Assembly (NCBI GenBank): GCA_963844235.1
Contig: CAWJNF010000001.1
Span: 372,001-436,000, forward strand
Length of the DNA: 64,000 bases
Direction of reading: 5' to 3'
From: CAWJNF01 sp963844235
GTDB lineage: Bacteria > Actinomycetota > Thermoleophilia > Gaiellales > Gaiellaceae
Position 1 is the first letter of the stretch. Each line of letters begins with the position of its first letter. Shown here piece by piece: positions 20,377-29,799 of this stretch. The notes below the pieces were generated by a model. The model did no database searches, had not been told where the DNA came from, and saw only the letters and a program-made list of their open reading frames with translations. The position numbers and the translations under genes were made by a program.

Positions 20377-21003
20377 TTGGAGGAGGCGCTGCTCATCGCG
20401 GGGGGCTACCTGCTCGGCAGCCTGCCGTTCGGCTACTGGCTGCCTCGCCTGCTTCGAGGCATCGATATCCGCAAGGAGGGTTCGGGAAACGTCGGGGCGT
20501 CGAACGTCTGGCGGGTCTGCGGTCCCCGGCTCGGCGTCACGGTCGCTCTCCTCGACATCGCCAAGGGTCTTGCGGCCGGCCTGCTCGGGAGGCTTCTCGG
20601 CGACGAGCTCATCGGCGTCCTCGCCGGCACGGCGGCGCTCGTCGGCCACTGGCGGCCGCTCTTCCTGGGCTTTGCCAGGGGCGGCAAGGTCGTCGCCACG
20701 ACCGGAGGCGTCGCCCTCGCCGTCGCGCCGCTCGTCAGCCTGTGCGGCGCGGCGATCTGGATCGCCGTCTTCCTCCTGACCCGCTATGCGTCGGCCGCGT
20801 CGATCGCGGCGGGATGCTCGCTCCCGGTATTCGCAGCACTCTTCGGCGCCTCGTGGCCGGTCATCGGCTTCACGATCGGCGCCGCGTGCGCGATCCTCGT
20901 CCTCCACCGCGGCAACGTGCGCCGGCTGCTGCGGGGCGAGGAGCGGCGCGCGAGCTTCTCGCTCGCGCGGGCCCTCAGGCGCCGTTCTGCAGCCAGTCTC
21001 TGA
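20377..21003 (+). CDS. plsY: Acyl-phosphate:glycerol-3-phosphate acyltransferase PlsY
   Basis: 208 residues, integral membrane enzyme that adds the first acyl chain to glycerol 3-phosphate. The three PlsY motifs are present: GSLPFGYW near residue 14, IRKEGSGNVGASNVWR near 31-46, and GHWRPLFLGFARGGKVVATTGG near 90-111. There are about five membrane segments. The start is TTG at 20377 with a strong gggaggaag site. The 3' end overlaps the convergent folE2 gene by 29 bases. Confidence 0.95.
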   Translation: MEEALLIAGGYLLGSLPFGYWLPRLLRGIDIRKEGSGNVGASNVWRVCGPRLGVTVALLDIAKGLAAGLLGRLLGDELIGVLAGTAALVGHWRPLFLGFARGGKVVATTGGVALAVAPLVSLCGAAIWIAVFLLTRYASAASIAAGCSLPVFAALFGASWPVIGFTIGAACAILVLHRGNVRRLLRGEERRASFSLARALRRRSAASL

Positions 21004-22000
21004 GCTCGCGGTAGCGGCCCGAGAACTCGCCGGTCTCGAGCTCGCCTCGGAGCTCGCCCACCGCGCCGGAACGCTCCGCCAGCACCTCGTGGTTGTGGAT
21101 CGTCTCGAAGTTCACCTGGCGCGCGTGGACGAAGTCGCCCTCGCCGAGCTCGCTCCCGTACCGCTCGAGGACCCGGCCGATCATCACGCGAACCGTGTCC
21201 TCAACGAAGCGTGGTTGGAGATGTGCGTGCTCGACGACGAACAGCTCGTCGGGCCGCTTGAGCAGCGCGTAGATCGGAGCGCTCATGGAGCCCTCCACGA
21301 TGTCGACGAGCTCCTCGCCGCGCAGCCTGGCCTCGGTACCGACGACCAGCGTGCCCCGGCCGCGCTGATTGTGCGTGGCGAGCGGGACGAGCTCGAGAAT
21401 TCGCTCGATGTCCCCCTCGCCGAAGCCGGCCTCCTCGAGACGGCCCGCGGCGCGCTCGCGGACGAGGCCCTGCGCGCACGGGCAGGCGTTGATCCCGGTC
21501 GCCTCGACGCCGATCGCGCAGCGCGTCCCGGTCGGGGACGCGCACGCTAGGCCGAGCAGCGTCACCAGCTCCTGCGTACGGAGCCCGGTCACGGGCGTCG
21601 TGCGCTCGAGCGGGTATCGAGCTGCGATCCTCACCTCGGCGCGAAGCGCACGTTGCCGCTCCAGGATGTGCTCGGCGATGTGCGCGGCAAGCCGCTCGAC
21701 CAGGAGCTTCTCGCCCATGACGACCTCGTCGATCGCCTCCTCGAAGAGCTCGGGAAAGCGGGACATGTGGACGCCCTTCTGCACCGGGTCGAGGTCGACG
21801 GTGCAGTCGATCTCGGCCGCGACGAGCACCTCGTCCCCGCCGTGCCGCATCCGCACCGCCTTCTGGACGCCGGTGACGCCCGCGCGCGAGAGCGCGATCC
21901 GAACCTCGGGCGCCGAAGCCTGGAGATCCTGCGCGAACGCCTCGGGCTCGGGCACTCGCGCAAAGGTAGCAAGCTGGTGCCCGCTCGCGGGCTGTTTCAC
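20975..22000 (-). CDS. folE2: GTP cyclohydrolase I type IB (FolE2/MptA)
   Basis: 341 residues. It converts GTP to 7,8-dihydroneopterin triphosphate for folate and other pterins. Recognised by GVTGVQKAVRM near the start, GINACPCAQG (metal-binding Cys), THNQRGRG, VEGSMSAPIYALLKRPDE, and FETIHNHEVLAE at the C-terminus. The start GTG at 22000 overlaps the fpg stop by 4 bases (GTGA), which decides it over the longer frame. Type IB enzymes use several metals and often replace FolE when zinc is short. Its product would be the natural substrate of the pterin-synthase homologue at 35925, 14 kb away. Confidence 0.93.
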   Translation of the reverse strand: MKQPASGHQLATFARVPEPEAFAQDLQASAPEVRIALSRAGVTGVQKAVRMRHGGDEVLVAAEIDCTVDLDPVQKGVHMSRFPELFEEAIDEVVMGEKLLVERLAAHIAEHILERQRALRAEVRIAARYPLERTTPVTGLRTQELVTLLGLACASPTGTRCAIGVEATGINACPCAQGLVRERAAGRLEEAGFGEGDIERILELVPLATHNQRGRGTLVVGTEARLRGEELVDIVEGSMSAPIYALLKRPDELFVVEHAHLQPRFVEDTVRVMIGRVLERYGSELGEGDFVHARQVNFETIHNHEVLAERSGAVGELRGELETGEFSGRYRELRDWLQNGA

Positions 22001-22824
22001 CTCAACAGTCGCGAAAGCCGGCGGTCCTTCAGGACGCGGCCCTGAGTCTGGCAGCTCGGGCAGTAGAACATCGTGTGCTCCTCGAAGTCGATCTGGGCGA
22101 GCGGCGTCGCGCACTGCGGGCACGGCTGTCCCAGACGGTTGTGCACCCGGTAGATCTTTGCTTCGGGCACGCCTCGTTCCCGCAGCTCGAGGCCGCGCTC
22201 GAGCTCGGCATCGACGGCTTCGGCGAGGTGCTCGACCTCGTCCGGCGATAGCTCGGTCGAGAGCGCGTAGGGCGACAGCCGGGCACGGTTGAGGATCTCG
22301 TTCGACCAGGCGCGGCCGATGCCGGCCACGGCGCGCTGGTCACGCAGCAGCGGGTGCAGCCGGCGCGGCTCCGCGGCGAGAATCTCGCCGAGCCGGTCGA
22401 CCCCGATGCCGTATGCCTCCGGCCCGAGGTGAGCCAGCTCCGCCTCCATGGCCTCCGCCGAGTAGACGCCGACCCGCGCGCGCTTCTTCGAGCCGGCCTC
22501 GGTGAGCACGAGTGCCAGGCCGCCTGCGAAGAGAAGCCGGAAGGCGGGCTTCTTCGGAGCCTTGCCTCCCTCCTCGACGAGTCGCAGCCGCCCCGCGCTC
22601 ATCAGATGGACGTGGAGCACGAGCTCGCCGTCCTCGCTCGGGAACAGCAAGTGCTTGCCCCGGCGGCGTGCTCCTGCGAGGCGCCGGCCCTCGAGCGCGC
22701 GTAGCGGCGGCTCGAACGTCTTCAGCGTCGCGACATGCGCTGGGCCTGCCCGCTCGACCGGATTCGCACGCACCGGCTCGTCCAGAGCGCGGCGCAGAGC
22801 CTCGATCTCCGGGTACTCAGGCAT
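21997..22824 (-). CDS. Fpg/Nei-family DNA glycosylase
   Basis: 275 residues. It excises oxidised bases from DNA. The mature N-terminus starts with the catalytic Pro-Glu (MPEYPEIE), which fixes the ATG at 22824. The helix-two-turn-helix segment is GIGRAWSNEILNRARLSP. The C-terminal zinc finger has CPQC and CPSC pairs around FEEHTMFY. Whether it prefers formamidopyrimidines (Fpg) or pyrimidines (Nei) is unclear. The finger loop 'QTQGRVLKDRRLSRLLR' is longer than in Fpg. Coupled to folE2 by a 4-base overlap. Confidence 0.92.
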   Translation of the reverse strand: MPEYPEIEALRRALDEPVRANPVERAGPAHVATLKTFEPPLRALEGRRLAGARRRGKHLLFPSEDGELVLHVHLMSAGRLRLVEEGGKAPKKPAFRLLFAGGLALVLTEAGSKKRARVGVYSAEAMEAELAHLGPEAYGIGVDRLGEILAAEPRRLHPLLRDQRAVAGIGRAWSNEILNRARLSPYALSTELSPDEVEHLAEAVDAELERGLELRERGVPEAKIYRVHNRLGQPCPQCATPLAQIDFEEHTMFYCPSCQTQGRVLKDRRLSRLLR

Positions 22825-22935
22825 GGCGTCCGAGGCGGTCACCGTCGGGTCTCATCGGCCCGATCAGAGTAACGGCCGAGCGGTCTTCCGTCGGGCGAGG
22901 CAACGCCGCGGGCGCCTGCCGGCCTCGGGTCGTTC

Positions 22936-24447
22936 TCAGCTCGTCGGGGGCTCGGTGCCGGCCTGCTGCTCGTCGTCGGCCGGAGGCGGCGGGGGCGGTG
23001 CATCGGTCGGCGCTGCGGGCTCGCCGGCGCTATCCGGGGCGCTCTCGTCGCCGGCTACAGATTCACCGTCTGCCGGCGGCGTGACTGGTGCTACCGGTGC
23101 CGAGTTCACATCCTCGGTGCCCTCGACCGGGGGCTCGTCTGCGTCGCTCTCGTCCGGTGCAGGCTCGCCCTGGCCGTTCGCGCCTTCGGTGTCGCAGGCA
23201 TCCGCCACGTCCGGTTCAACTGTCTCGTTGTCGGGCTCCTCGACCACGGCCGCGTCTGCCACGCATGGTGCTGCCTCCTCGGAGGGCGGCGGCGGGGGCG
23301 GGGGCGGCGGGACGACGATCGGGCTCTCGCCCTCGGCGGCGGAGCTGATCCGGTCCGGATCGGGCTCCTCGCTCGACGGCGGCTCGACCGACGCGGGCTC
23401 CGACTCGCTCACGGGCTCGGGGGCAGGCTCGGCCGCCGGCGTAGCGGCAGGCGCCGCGCCCGCAGATGCTTCCTGCGCGGCCGGCTCATCGAACTTCGAC
23501 TCGGAGGAAACCGCCGCCGACGCCTGCGCGCTGGCATCTCGGTCCTCGCCCTGGACGGCCGCCACACGAGGCGCCGCGCGTTGCTCGGCCGGCGCCTGGA
23601 TGAGATTTGGCGCGACCACGGAGCCCGTCGCTACGACCGCGACCGTTGCCGCAACCTTGACCGATGCGGGCACCGAGAGGAGCTTCGCGACACCGCCCGC
23701 GGCGGCGCCGGCGATCCCGGCGATGCCGAGCCCGACCGTGACGGCGTCGAAGTCCGGAACGTCGCGCGCGACGGCCGCTCGCATCGCGATCGGGACCATC
23801 ACGATTCCCGCCGCGTAGCGCGGCACGGTGCGCACGGTGTCGCGGAGGCGACGGCGCGCGCGGAAGAGGAGCGACTCGACAACCGGCACGGACACCTTGA
23901 GCGTGGTGGCGACCTCTTCGTAGGAGAGGCCCAGGAAGTCCCTCAGCGCGATGGCCTCACGCTGGCGGCTCGGTAGCTTCGCGATCTCGACCGCGAGCTG
24001 GCGCAGCTCCGTCCGGCGGTCGGTGAGCTCTGCCAGGTCGTCCGAGCTGTCCGAGAGCTCCAGCTCGAGCTCTCCGTCGAGAGGGACGGGGGCGCGCATC
24101 CGCTTTCGCAGACGCGCCCGGCACTCGTTGCGCGCGATCGCTGCGAGCCAGGGGCCAGGTTCGCGCGGCTCGGTCCCCCGAAGCAAGGCTCGGTAGGCCG
24201 AGACGAACGTCTGCTGGGCCGCGTCCTCAGCCTCGTGGTGATCGCGCAGGAGCAGGCGGCAGAGCCCGAGCACCATCGCCGCGTGCTCGTCGAACAGGGC
24301 CGCCACCCGCCCACCGACGACACGACGGTTGGCGCGGCTGGCGGACGAAGGATGTGCGGCTATCGTGGTCACGTCGCCTGGGCCGTGCCTCGAACAGAGC
24401 CCCTTAGAGTACAGCTTTCGACGGTATTCAGGATTGTTCGCCGTCAT
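22936..24447 (-). CDS. ECF sigma factor with membrane segments and long acidic/proline tail
   Basis: 503 residues. Residues about 45-210 form an ECF sigma factor: region 2 (EDAAQQTFVSAYRALLRG) and region 4 (LPSRQREAIALRDFLGLSYEEVATTLKVSVPVV, in part). It continues into three weakly hydrophobic stretches between about 218 and 287 (AAGIVMVPIA, VGLGIAGIAGAAAGG, VAATVAVVATGSVVAP). A C-terminal part of about 210 residues follows, almost entirely Ala, Pro, Glu, Asp, Ser, with two poly-proline runs (nine and six prolines). The architecture suggests a sigma factor tethered to the membrane with an extracytoplasmic sensory or wall-embedded tail. No anti-sigma gene is adjacent, so control may be internal. 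Start ATG has a gagggaagg site. Confidence 0.85.
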   Translation of the reverse strand: MTANNPEYRRKLYSKGLCSRHGPGDVTTIAAHPSSASRANRRVVGGRVAALFDEHAAMVLGLCRLLLRDHHEAEDAAQQTFVSAYRALLRGTEPREPGPWLAAIARNECRARLRKRMRAPVPLDGELELELSDSSDDLAELTDRRTELRQLAVEIAKLPSRQREAIALRDFLGLSYEEVATTLKVSVPVVESLLFRARRRLRDTVRTVPRYAAGIVMVPIAMRAAVARDVPDFDAVTVGLGIAGIAGAAAGGVAKLLSVPASVKVAATVAVVATGSVVAPNLIQAPAEQRAAPRVAAVQGEDRDASAQASAAVSSESKFDEPAAQEASAGAAPAATPAAEPAPEPVSESEPASVEPPSSEEPDPDRISSAAEGESPIVVPPPPPPPPPSEEAAPCVADAAVVEEPDNETVEPDVADACDTEGANGQGEPAPDESDADEPPVEGTEDVNSAPVAPVTPPADGESVAGDESAPDSAGEPAAPTDAPPPPPPADDEQQAGTEPPTS

Positions 24448-24697
24448 CCTTCCCTCGCTGCCGGCCCGAGCCGACTGGGCGCGCGCCCACGTTCTCCGAG
24501 AAGTTCGAGGTCAACGGGAAAACTGGCACTCGCGCCGGACGGCCAAGGGGCGCGAAACCCGCCGCCGGACCTCCGGACGATTGTCTCGATCCTGTGTACA
24601 ATGCGGCCCACCTTCGAGCCGGGGCACCATCTCGCCGGCTCTTCGTACGAGGCACGCGGCAGATCTACGCATCGGTCACGAGGAAAGGCGAGGTGCC
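24448..24697 (+). promoter_or_regulatory. Upstream region of the principal sigma factor gene
   Basis: 250 bases without a gene between the divergent ECF and rpoD genes. A -10-like TACAAT occurs at 24597-24602, about 96 bases before the rpoD start. No matching -35 at normal spacing is visible. The region also holds repeated gcgcgaaacccgccgccgg-type GC-rich sequence with weak pairing potential. Confidence 0.3.
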
Positions 24698-25798
<1,101 letters not shown>

Positions 25799-25817
25799 TT
25801 TCCTCGTGCTCCTGACC

Positions 25818-25884
25818 GGCGCCGGCGTGGCCGGCGCCTGACGCCGCTGGCGGCAGGATGCACCGCCCTCCCTTGCCAGCGGCG
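25818..25884 (+). terminator. Two consecutive hairpins after rpoD
   Basis: First stem ggcgccggc/gccggcgcc with loop gtg (25818-25838). A second inverted repeat follows, cgccgctgg (25842-25850) with ccagcggcg (25876-25884). They start 20 bases after the rpoD stop. No U-run follows. Expected to end transcription before the efflux gene. Confidence 0.5.
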
Positions 25885-25993
25885 CCCCAGGAGCGCGAGG
25901 AAGGTCTTGGCTGAGCCGCGCATTCGCGGCCAGGACCCTGCCGCGGTGACGGGCTGATGCCCGAGGAGGTGCCTGGCAGGCAGGATTCAGGCC

Positions 25994-27361
25994 ATGTCCC
26001 CGCAGCGGCGCACCGCGCTCGTATCGGTCGTCGCCGCGTGCGTCCTCATCGCGATCAAGCTCGGCGTCGGCCTCGGGTCGGACAGCCTCGGCCTCCTGTC
26101 CGAGGCGATCCACTCCGGCACAGACCTCGTCGCGGCGTTGCTCACGTTCTTTGCGGTCGGGGTGGCCGGCAGGCCCGCCGATCGCTCCCACCCCTACGGA
26201 CACGGCAAGGCCGAGCACCTCGCGGCCCTGGCCGAGGCGGCGTTCCTCGCCGGTCTCGGGCTCGTCGTGGCCGGACTGGCCGTACGCCGCCTGATCGGGC
26301 CCCATCCCGAGGTGGATGCGGCCTGGTGGGCCTTCGTCGCCGTGGGGGTCGTGATCGTGATCGACCTCACCCGTGCGCTCGTGTCGCTTCGCGCCGCGAG
26401 GCGCTACGGAAGCCCGGCACTCGCCGCCAACGCGCTCCATTTCGGCGGCGACCTGGCGGGCTCAATCGCTGTCTTGATCGGCTTCCTGGGAGTCTATGCC
26501 GGCGCGACGTGGGCGGACTCGGCGGCCGCGCTGTTCGTGGCCGTTCTCGTCCTCGCTGCCGCGGGAAGGTTGATGCGCCAGAACGTCGCGGTGCTCATGG
26601 ACACTGCGCCGAGCGCTGCTCACGCTGCCGCGCGCCGGGCGATCGCGGCGCTGCACCCACCGGTCGAGCTACGACGCCTACGGCTGCGAGAGGCCGGGGG
26701 CCGTCACTTCGCGGACGTGGTCATCGGGCTCGCGCCGGGAGCGGCTGTGGCGCAGGCGCACACCGTCGCCGACGCGGTCGAGTCAGCCGTCGAGGCGGCT
26801 CTGCCCGGCAGCGACGTCGTCGTCCACGTCGAGCCGACGCCGCCGGCAGACGAGGCTCTGCGGGAGCAGGCCCTGGCCGCGGCGCTCGCGGTCCCGTCGG
26901 TGCGTGAGATCCACAACGTCACCGTGCTGCGCGTCGGCGAGCGCATCGAGGTGTCGTTGCACCTCAAGCTGCCCGGCGAGCTCTCGCTCGAGGAGGCTCA
27001 TCGCATCGCGACGACGGTCGAAGCCGCGATCGGGCAGGCGCTGCCCGAGGTCGATGCCGTCCAGACTCACCTCGAGCCTCTCAGGGAAGCGAGCGTGGGG
27101 CGCGCACCGTCACCGCGCGACGTCGAGACCCAGGACGAGGTCGTGCGCCGGGCCGTGCGCGAGACGACCGGCGCGGACGTACATGAGCTGCGCTTCCTCC
27201 AGACCGAGGCCGGCCTGGTCGCCTATCTCACCCTGCCCGTTGCCGCCGATGCGCCACTGGCGGAGGCGCACGCCCGCGCTGCCGAGGTAAAGGCCCGCAT
27301 CCGCGACGCGCATCCGGAGATCGCGGACGTGATCGTCCACACCGAGCCCGGGTCGGCCTGA
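25994..27361 (+). CDS. Cation diffusion facilitator with duplicated cytoplasmic domain
   Basis: 455 residues, metal/proton antiporter of the CDF family. The transmembrane part covers about 8-200 and holds two transport-site pairs, His40-x3-Asp44 (HSGTD) and His149-x3-Asp153 (HFGGD). His+Asp in both positions is typical of Zn-selective members. An HPYGHGKAEH loop follows TM2. After the usual ZT-dimer domain (about 205-280) there are further domains of the same alpha-beta type (VHVEPTPP, then QTHLEPL, then VIVHTEPG closings), so the C-terminal part is about three times normal length. Each repeat ends in xHxEP. Confidence 0.88.
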   Translation: MSPQRRTALVSVVAACVLIAIKLGVGLGSDSLGLLSEAIHSGTDLVAALLTFFAVGVAGRPADRSHPYGHGKAEHLAALAEAAFLAGLGLVVAGLAVRRLIGPHPEVDAAWWAFVAVGVVIVIDLTRALVSLRAARRYGSPALAANALHFGGDLAGSIAVLIGFLGVYAGATWADSAAALFVAVLVLAAAGRLMRQNVAVLMDTAPSAAHAAARRAIAALHPPVELRRLRLREAGGRHFADVVIGLAPGAAVAQAHTVADAVESAVEAALPGSDVVVHVEPTPPADEALREQALAAALAVPSVREIHNVTVLRVGERIEVSLHLKLPGELSLEEAHRIATTVEAAIGQALPEVDAVQTHLEPLREASVGRAPSPRDVETQDEVVRRAVRETTGADVHELRFLQTEAGLVAYLTLPVAADAPLAEAHARAAEVKARIRDAHPEIADVIVHTEPGSA

Positions 27362-27442
27362 CCGCGGCCTCGTCTCTACTGCGCGGCGTGCACGCTGCCG
27401 AGGTGCGCGTCCGCCGTCCGCAGCCCGACCTAGGGTTGAACG

Positions 27443-27814
27443 GTGCCGGACATCGAGACCGTTCTCGTGGTCGACGACGAGCCGTTCGTACGGTGGCTCG
27501 TCGCGGAGGCGCTCGAGCTCGAAGGCTTCTCCGTGCTCGTCGCGGCAGGAGCCGAGGACGCGCTCGAGCTCGCGAGAAGGCACCGAGGGCCCATCGACCT
27601 CGTCCTCACAGACGTCTGCCTGCCGCGCATGCGCGGAAACGAGCTGGTGCCGCTCCTGATGGCTCGCCGCCCCGGGCTCCGGTCCCTCTACATGTCCGGC
27701 GACACCCGGGGGGTGCCGATGGGGCAGGTGCAGCCGCTACTCGAGAAACCGTTCACGCTCGCGGCCCTCGGCGCCGCGGTTCGCGTAGCGCTGGCCGAGC
27801 ACAGAGCCGCCTGA
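27443..27814 (+). CDS. Stand-alone response regulator receiver protein
   Basis: 123 residues, CheY-like receiver only, no output domain. Acidic pair Asp11-Asp12, phospho-acceptor Asp57 (VLTDVCLP), the switch Ser in YMSGD and the conserved Lys in LLEKPF are present. The C-terminal LEKPFTLAAL is typical of receivers from hybrid kinases. No kinase gene is adjacent. Start GTG at 27443; a short tagggt precedes it. Confidence 0.88.
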   Translation: MPDIETVLVVDDEPFVRWLVAEALELEGFSVLVAAGAEDALELARRHRGPIDLVLTDVCLPRMRGNELVPLLMARRPGLRSLYMSGDTRGVPMGQVQPLLEKPFTLAALGAAVRVALAEHRAA

Positions 27815-27861
27815 ACGGCCTGCGCCACTGCGGCCGCGCGTCGCCTGACCGGTCGCACGCG

Positions 27862-28809
27862 TCAGCCTTTCTCGGCGCCTCCCTCGGCGGCGCGTGCCTG
27901 CTCGATCGCGCGCAGCATGGCGTCGCGGGCCGCGGCGATACGGCCCGCAGCGGCCGGGTCGTAGCCGCCGAGCAGCCCGCGGCCGTTCTTCACGCCGTGC
28001 GAGCCGGATTCGACGGCCTCGGCGAGCGCGCTGGGAGGAGACTGCGCGGTCGACAGCTCGGGGTAGAGGTTGCGGATGACGGTGAGGTAGACGTCGAGGC
28101 CGGCGAGGTCGGCGATCTGAAACGGCCCAACGGCAGCCCAGCGCGCTCCGAGCCCGTGCGTCAGGGCGCGGTCGACGTCCTCGTACCCGCACACCCCCTC
28201 CTCGACGAGTGCCCAGGCCTCCCGGACGAGCCCGTACTGCAGCCGGTTGGCGACGAAGCCGGGCGTGTCGCGGCGGAGCACGATCGGTGCCTTGCCGAGC
28301 GCTTCCATCCAGTCGCGGAGCGTCTCGACGACCTCTGGATCCGTCCGCTCGCCGGCCACGACCTCGACCAGCGGTACGAGCTCCGGCGGATTGAACCAGT
28401 GGAGGCCGGCGAAGCGGTCAGGTCGCTCGAGAGGGGCCGAGAGCGAGGCGATCGAGAGCGACGACGTGTTCGTCGCGAGGATGGCGCCCGGCGCGGCGAA
28501 GCGCTCTGCGACGGCGAGCAGCTCCGTCTTCGCCCGGAGGTCCTCGGCGATCGACTCGACGACCAGCTCCGCCCCGTCGAAGCCGTGCTCGAGCGAGCTC
28601 GTGAACGACAGTCTGGCGGTCAGCGCGGCGGGATCGGGCGCCCCGAGCGCACGCGCGATCGAGTCGACCCGGGATGCCGCCGCCGCGAGCGTTGCCTCAC
28701 TTCGAGCCACCACGCGCACGGCGCTGCCACCCAGGGCGAGCACGCAGGCGATGCCGGTGCCCATGGTGCCCGCGCCGGCCACCGCGGCGGTGGCGGGAAT
28801 CGGCTTCAC
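27862..28809 (-). CDS. 3-hydroxyacyl-CoA dehydrogenase
   Basis: 315 residues, NAD-dependent oxidation of 3-hydroxyacyl-CoA in fatty-acid or aromatic degradation. The Rossmann motif GAGTMG is at 12-17, the catalytic His137 in GLHWFNPPE, with Glu and Asn partners (VVESIAED and TNTSSLSI). A C-terminal helical domain follows with TPGFVANRLQ and KNGRGLLGGY, in place of the usual G.GFYDY. Stand-alone enzyme of the Hbd/PaaH type, no hydratase fused. No other beta-oxidation gene is nearby. Confidence 0.92.
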   Translation of the reverse strand: MKPIPATAAVAGAGTMGTGIACVLALGGSAVRVVARSEATLAAAASRVDSIARALGAPDPAALTARLSFTSSLEHGFDGAELVVESIAEDLRAKTELLAVAERFAAPGAILATNTSSLSIASLSAPLERPDRFAGLHWFNPPELVPLVEVVAGERTDPEVVETLRDWMEALGKAPIVLRRDTPGFVANRLQYGLVREAWALVEEGVCGYEDVDRALTHGLGARWAAVGPFQIADLAGLDVYLTVIRNLYPELSTAQSPPSALAEAVESGSHGVKNGRGLLGGYDPAAAGRIAAARDAMLRAIEQARAAEGGAEKG

Positions 28810-28855
28810 GGCCGGAATCTAGATGACGTGCCGCGGCTCAGGCGCGCCTGCGGTC

Positions 28856-29683
28856 TCACGCCGGCCTCAACTCGGGACGGAAGGCTCCGACTGCGACGCC
28901 CGCGACTGTCGTATGTGGCGTCTCCGTCTTCTCCGCAACGAGAGCGATCTTGCGGACCCGTCCTTCCCGCAGCCAGTCGCTCCAGAGCCGGTGGGCGGCC
29001 AGCAGCTCCTCCAGTGCCCTGCGCCCGATCTGCCCGGCAATGTCCGTAGCATCGGCGGCGAACGCGTCGATCAGTGATTCCGCCACGGCACGGTGGGACC
29101 GACTGAAGTCATCCTGCCAGCGGACACGCAGCCCGACCCGCTCCAAGCAAGTGAGCATCTCCTGCAGCGGGATGAGCCAGACCGTGTCGGCGTCAGGCAT
29201 GCATTCTCGCTCTGCCTTCGTGAGGGGCAGGCCCTCTTCCATGGTGAAGGCGAACCGCCCGCCTGTCGTGAGCGCCCGAGATATCTCCTGAAGCAGCGTC
29301 TCCTTGTCGGGAAAGGCGAGCATGGTCTCGAACAGGAGCACCACGTCGAACGGGCCGGGAGGGATCGGAGGGATTCGTGAGACCTCGAAGCGACAGGGAA
29401 GGTCGCCGGCGCTCTCACGTGCGATATCGATGGCGCTGGAGCTAGAGTCCACGCCCAGATAGGTGCAACCCAGCTCCTGAGTGATGAGCCGTCCGGGCCC
29501 GGCAACTCCGCAGCAGAGGTCGAGCACGGAGACCCCGGGCGCGATGCCGGCCTGACCGGCCAGGGTCCGAATCTCTGCCGCGCGCATGAAGCTCTCCTGC
29601 TCGACGAACTCGCCGGGCGCGTACGCCGACACGCGGGCTCGCTGCAGGGCCCGAACGAACGGGGCGCGCTCGTCCTGGTTCAT
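28856..29683 (-). CDS. SAM-dependent methyltransferase (class I)
   Basis: 275 residues. SAM-binding motif I is VLDLCCGVAGPG (about 53-64), with the acidic end of strand 2 in YLGVDSSSSAI. The central part is a normal Rossmann fold, and the C-terminal 100 residues form a variable substrate cap. The substrate is unknown. The resemblance to small-molecule methyltransferases (sarcosine/glycine or phosphoethanolamine type) is weak. It is divergent from the phosphotransferase fusion gene; 116 bases separate their starts. Confidence 0.8.
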   Translation of the reverse strand: MNQDERAPFVRALQRARVSAYAPGEFVEQESFMRAAEIRTLAGQAGIAPGVSVLDLCCGVAGPGRLITQELGCTYLGVDSSSSAIDIARESAGDLPCRFEVSRIPPIPPGPFDVVLLFETMLAFPDKETLLQEISRALTTGGRFAFTMEEGLPLTKAERECMPDADTVWLIPLQEMLTCLERVGLRVRWQDDFSRSHRAVAESLIDAFAADATDIAGQIGRRALEELLAAHRLWSDWLREGRVRKIALVAEKTETPHTTVAGVAVGAFRPELRPA

Positions 29684-29799
29684 TGCCGTTCCACGCGCAC
29701 ACAGTTGACGATCCTCGGCCTCATCCTCTCACCGGCTCCGATGAACCGCAGCACCGCGTTTGCCGTAAGTCCCCACGTAGCCACGAACACGGAGGCACG

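Noticed and set aside
24581..24602. A complete -35/-10 promoter (ttgtct ... tacaat) for rpoD
   Set aside because: Spacing is only 10 bases. The -10-like box remains a weak candidate only.
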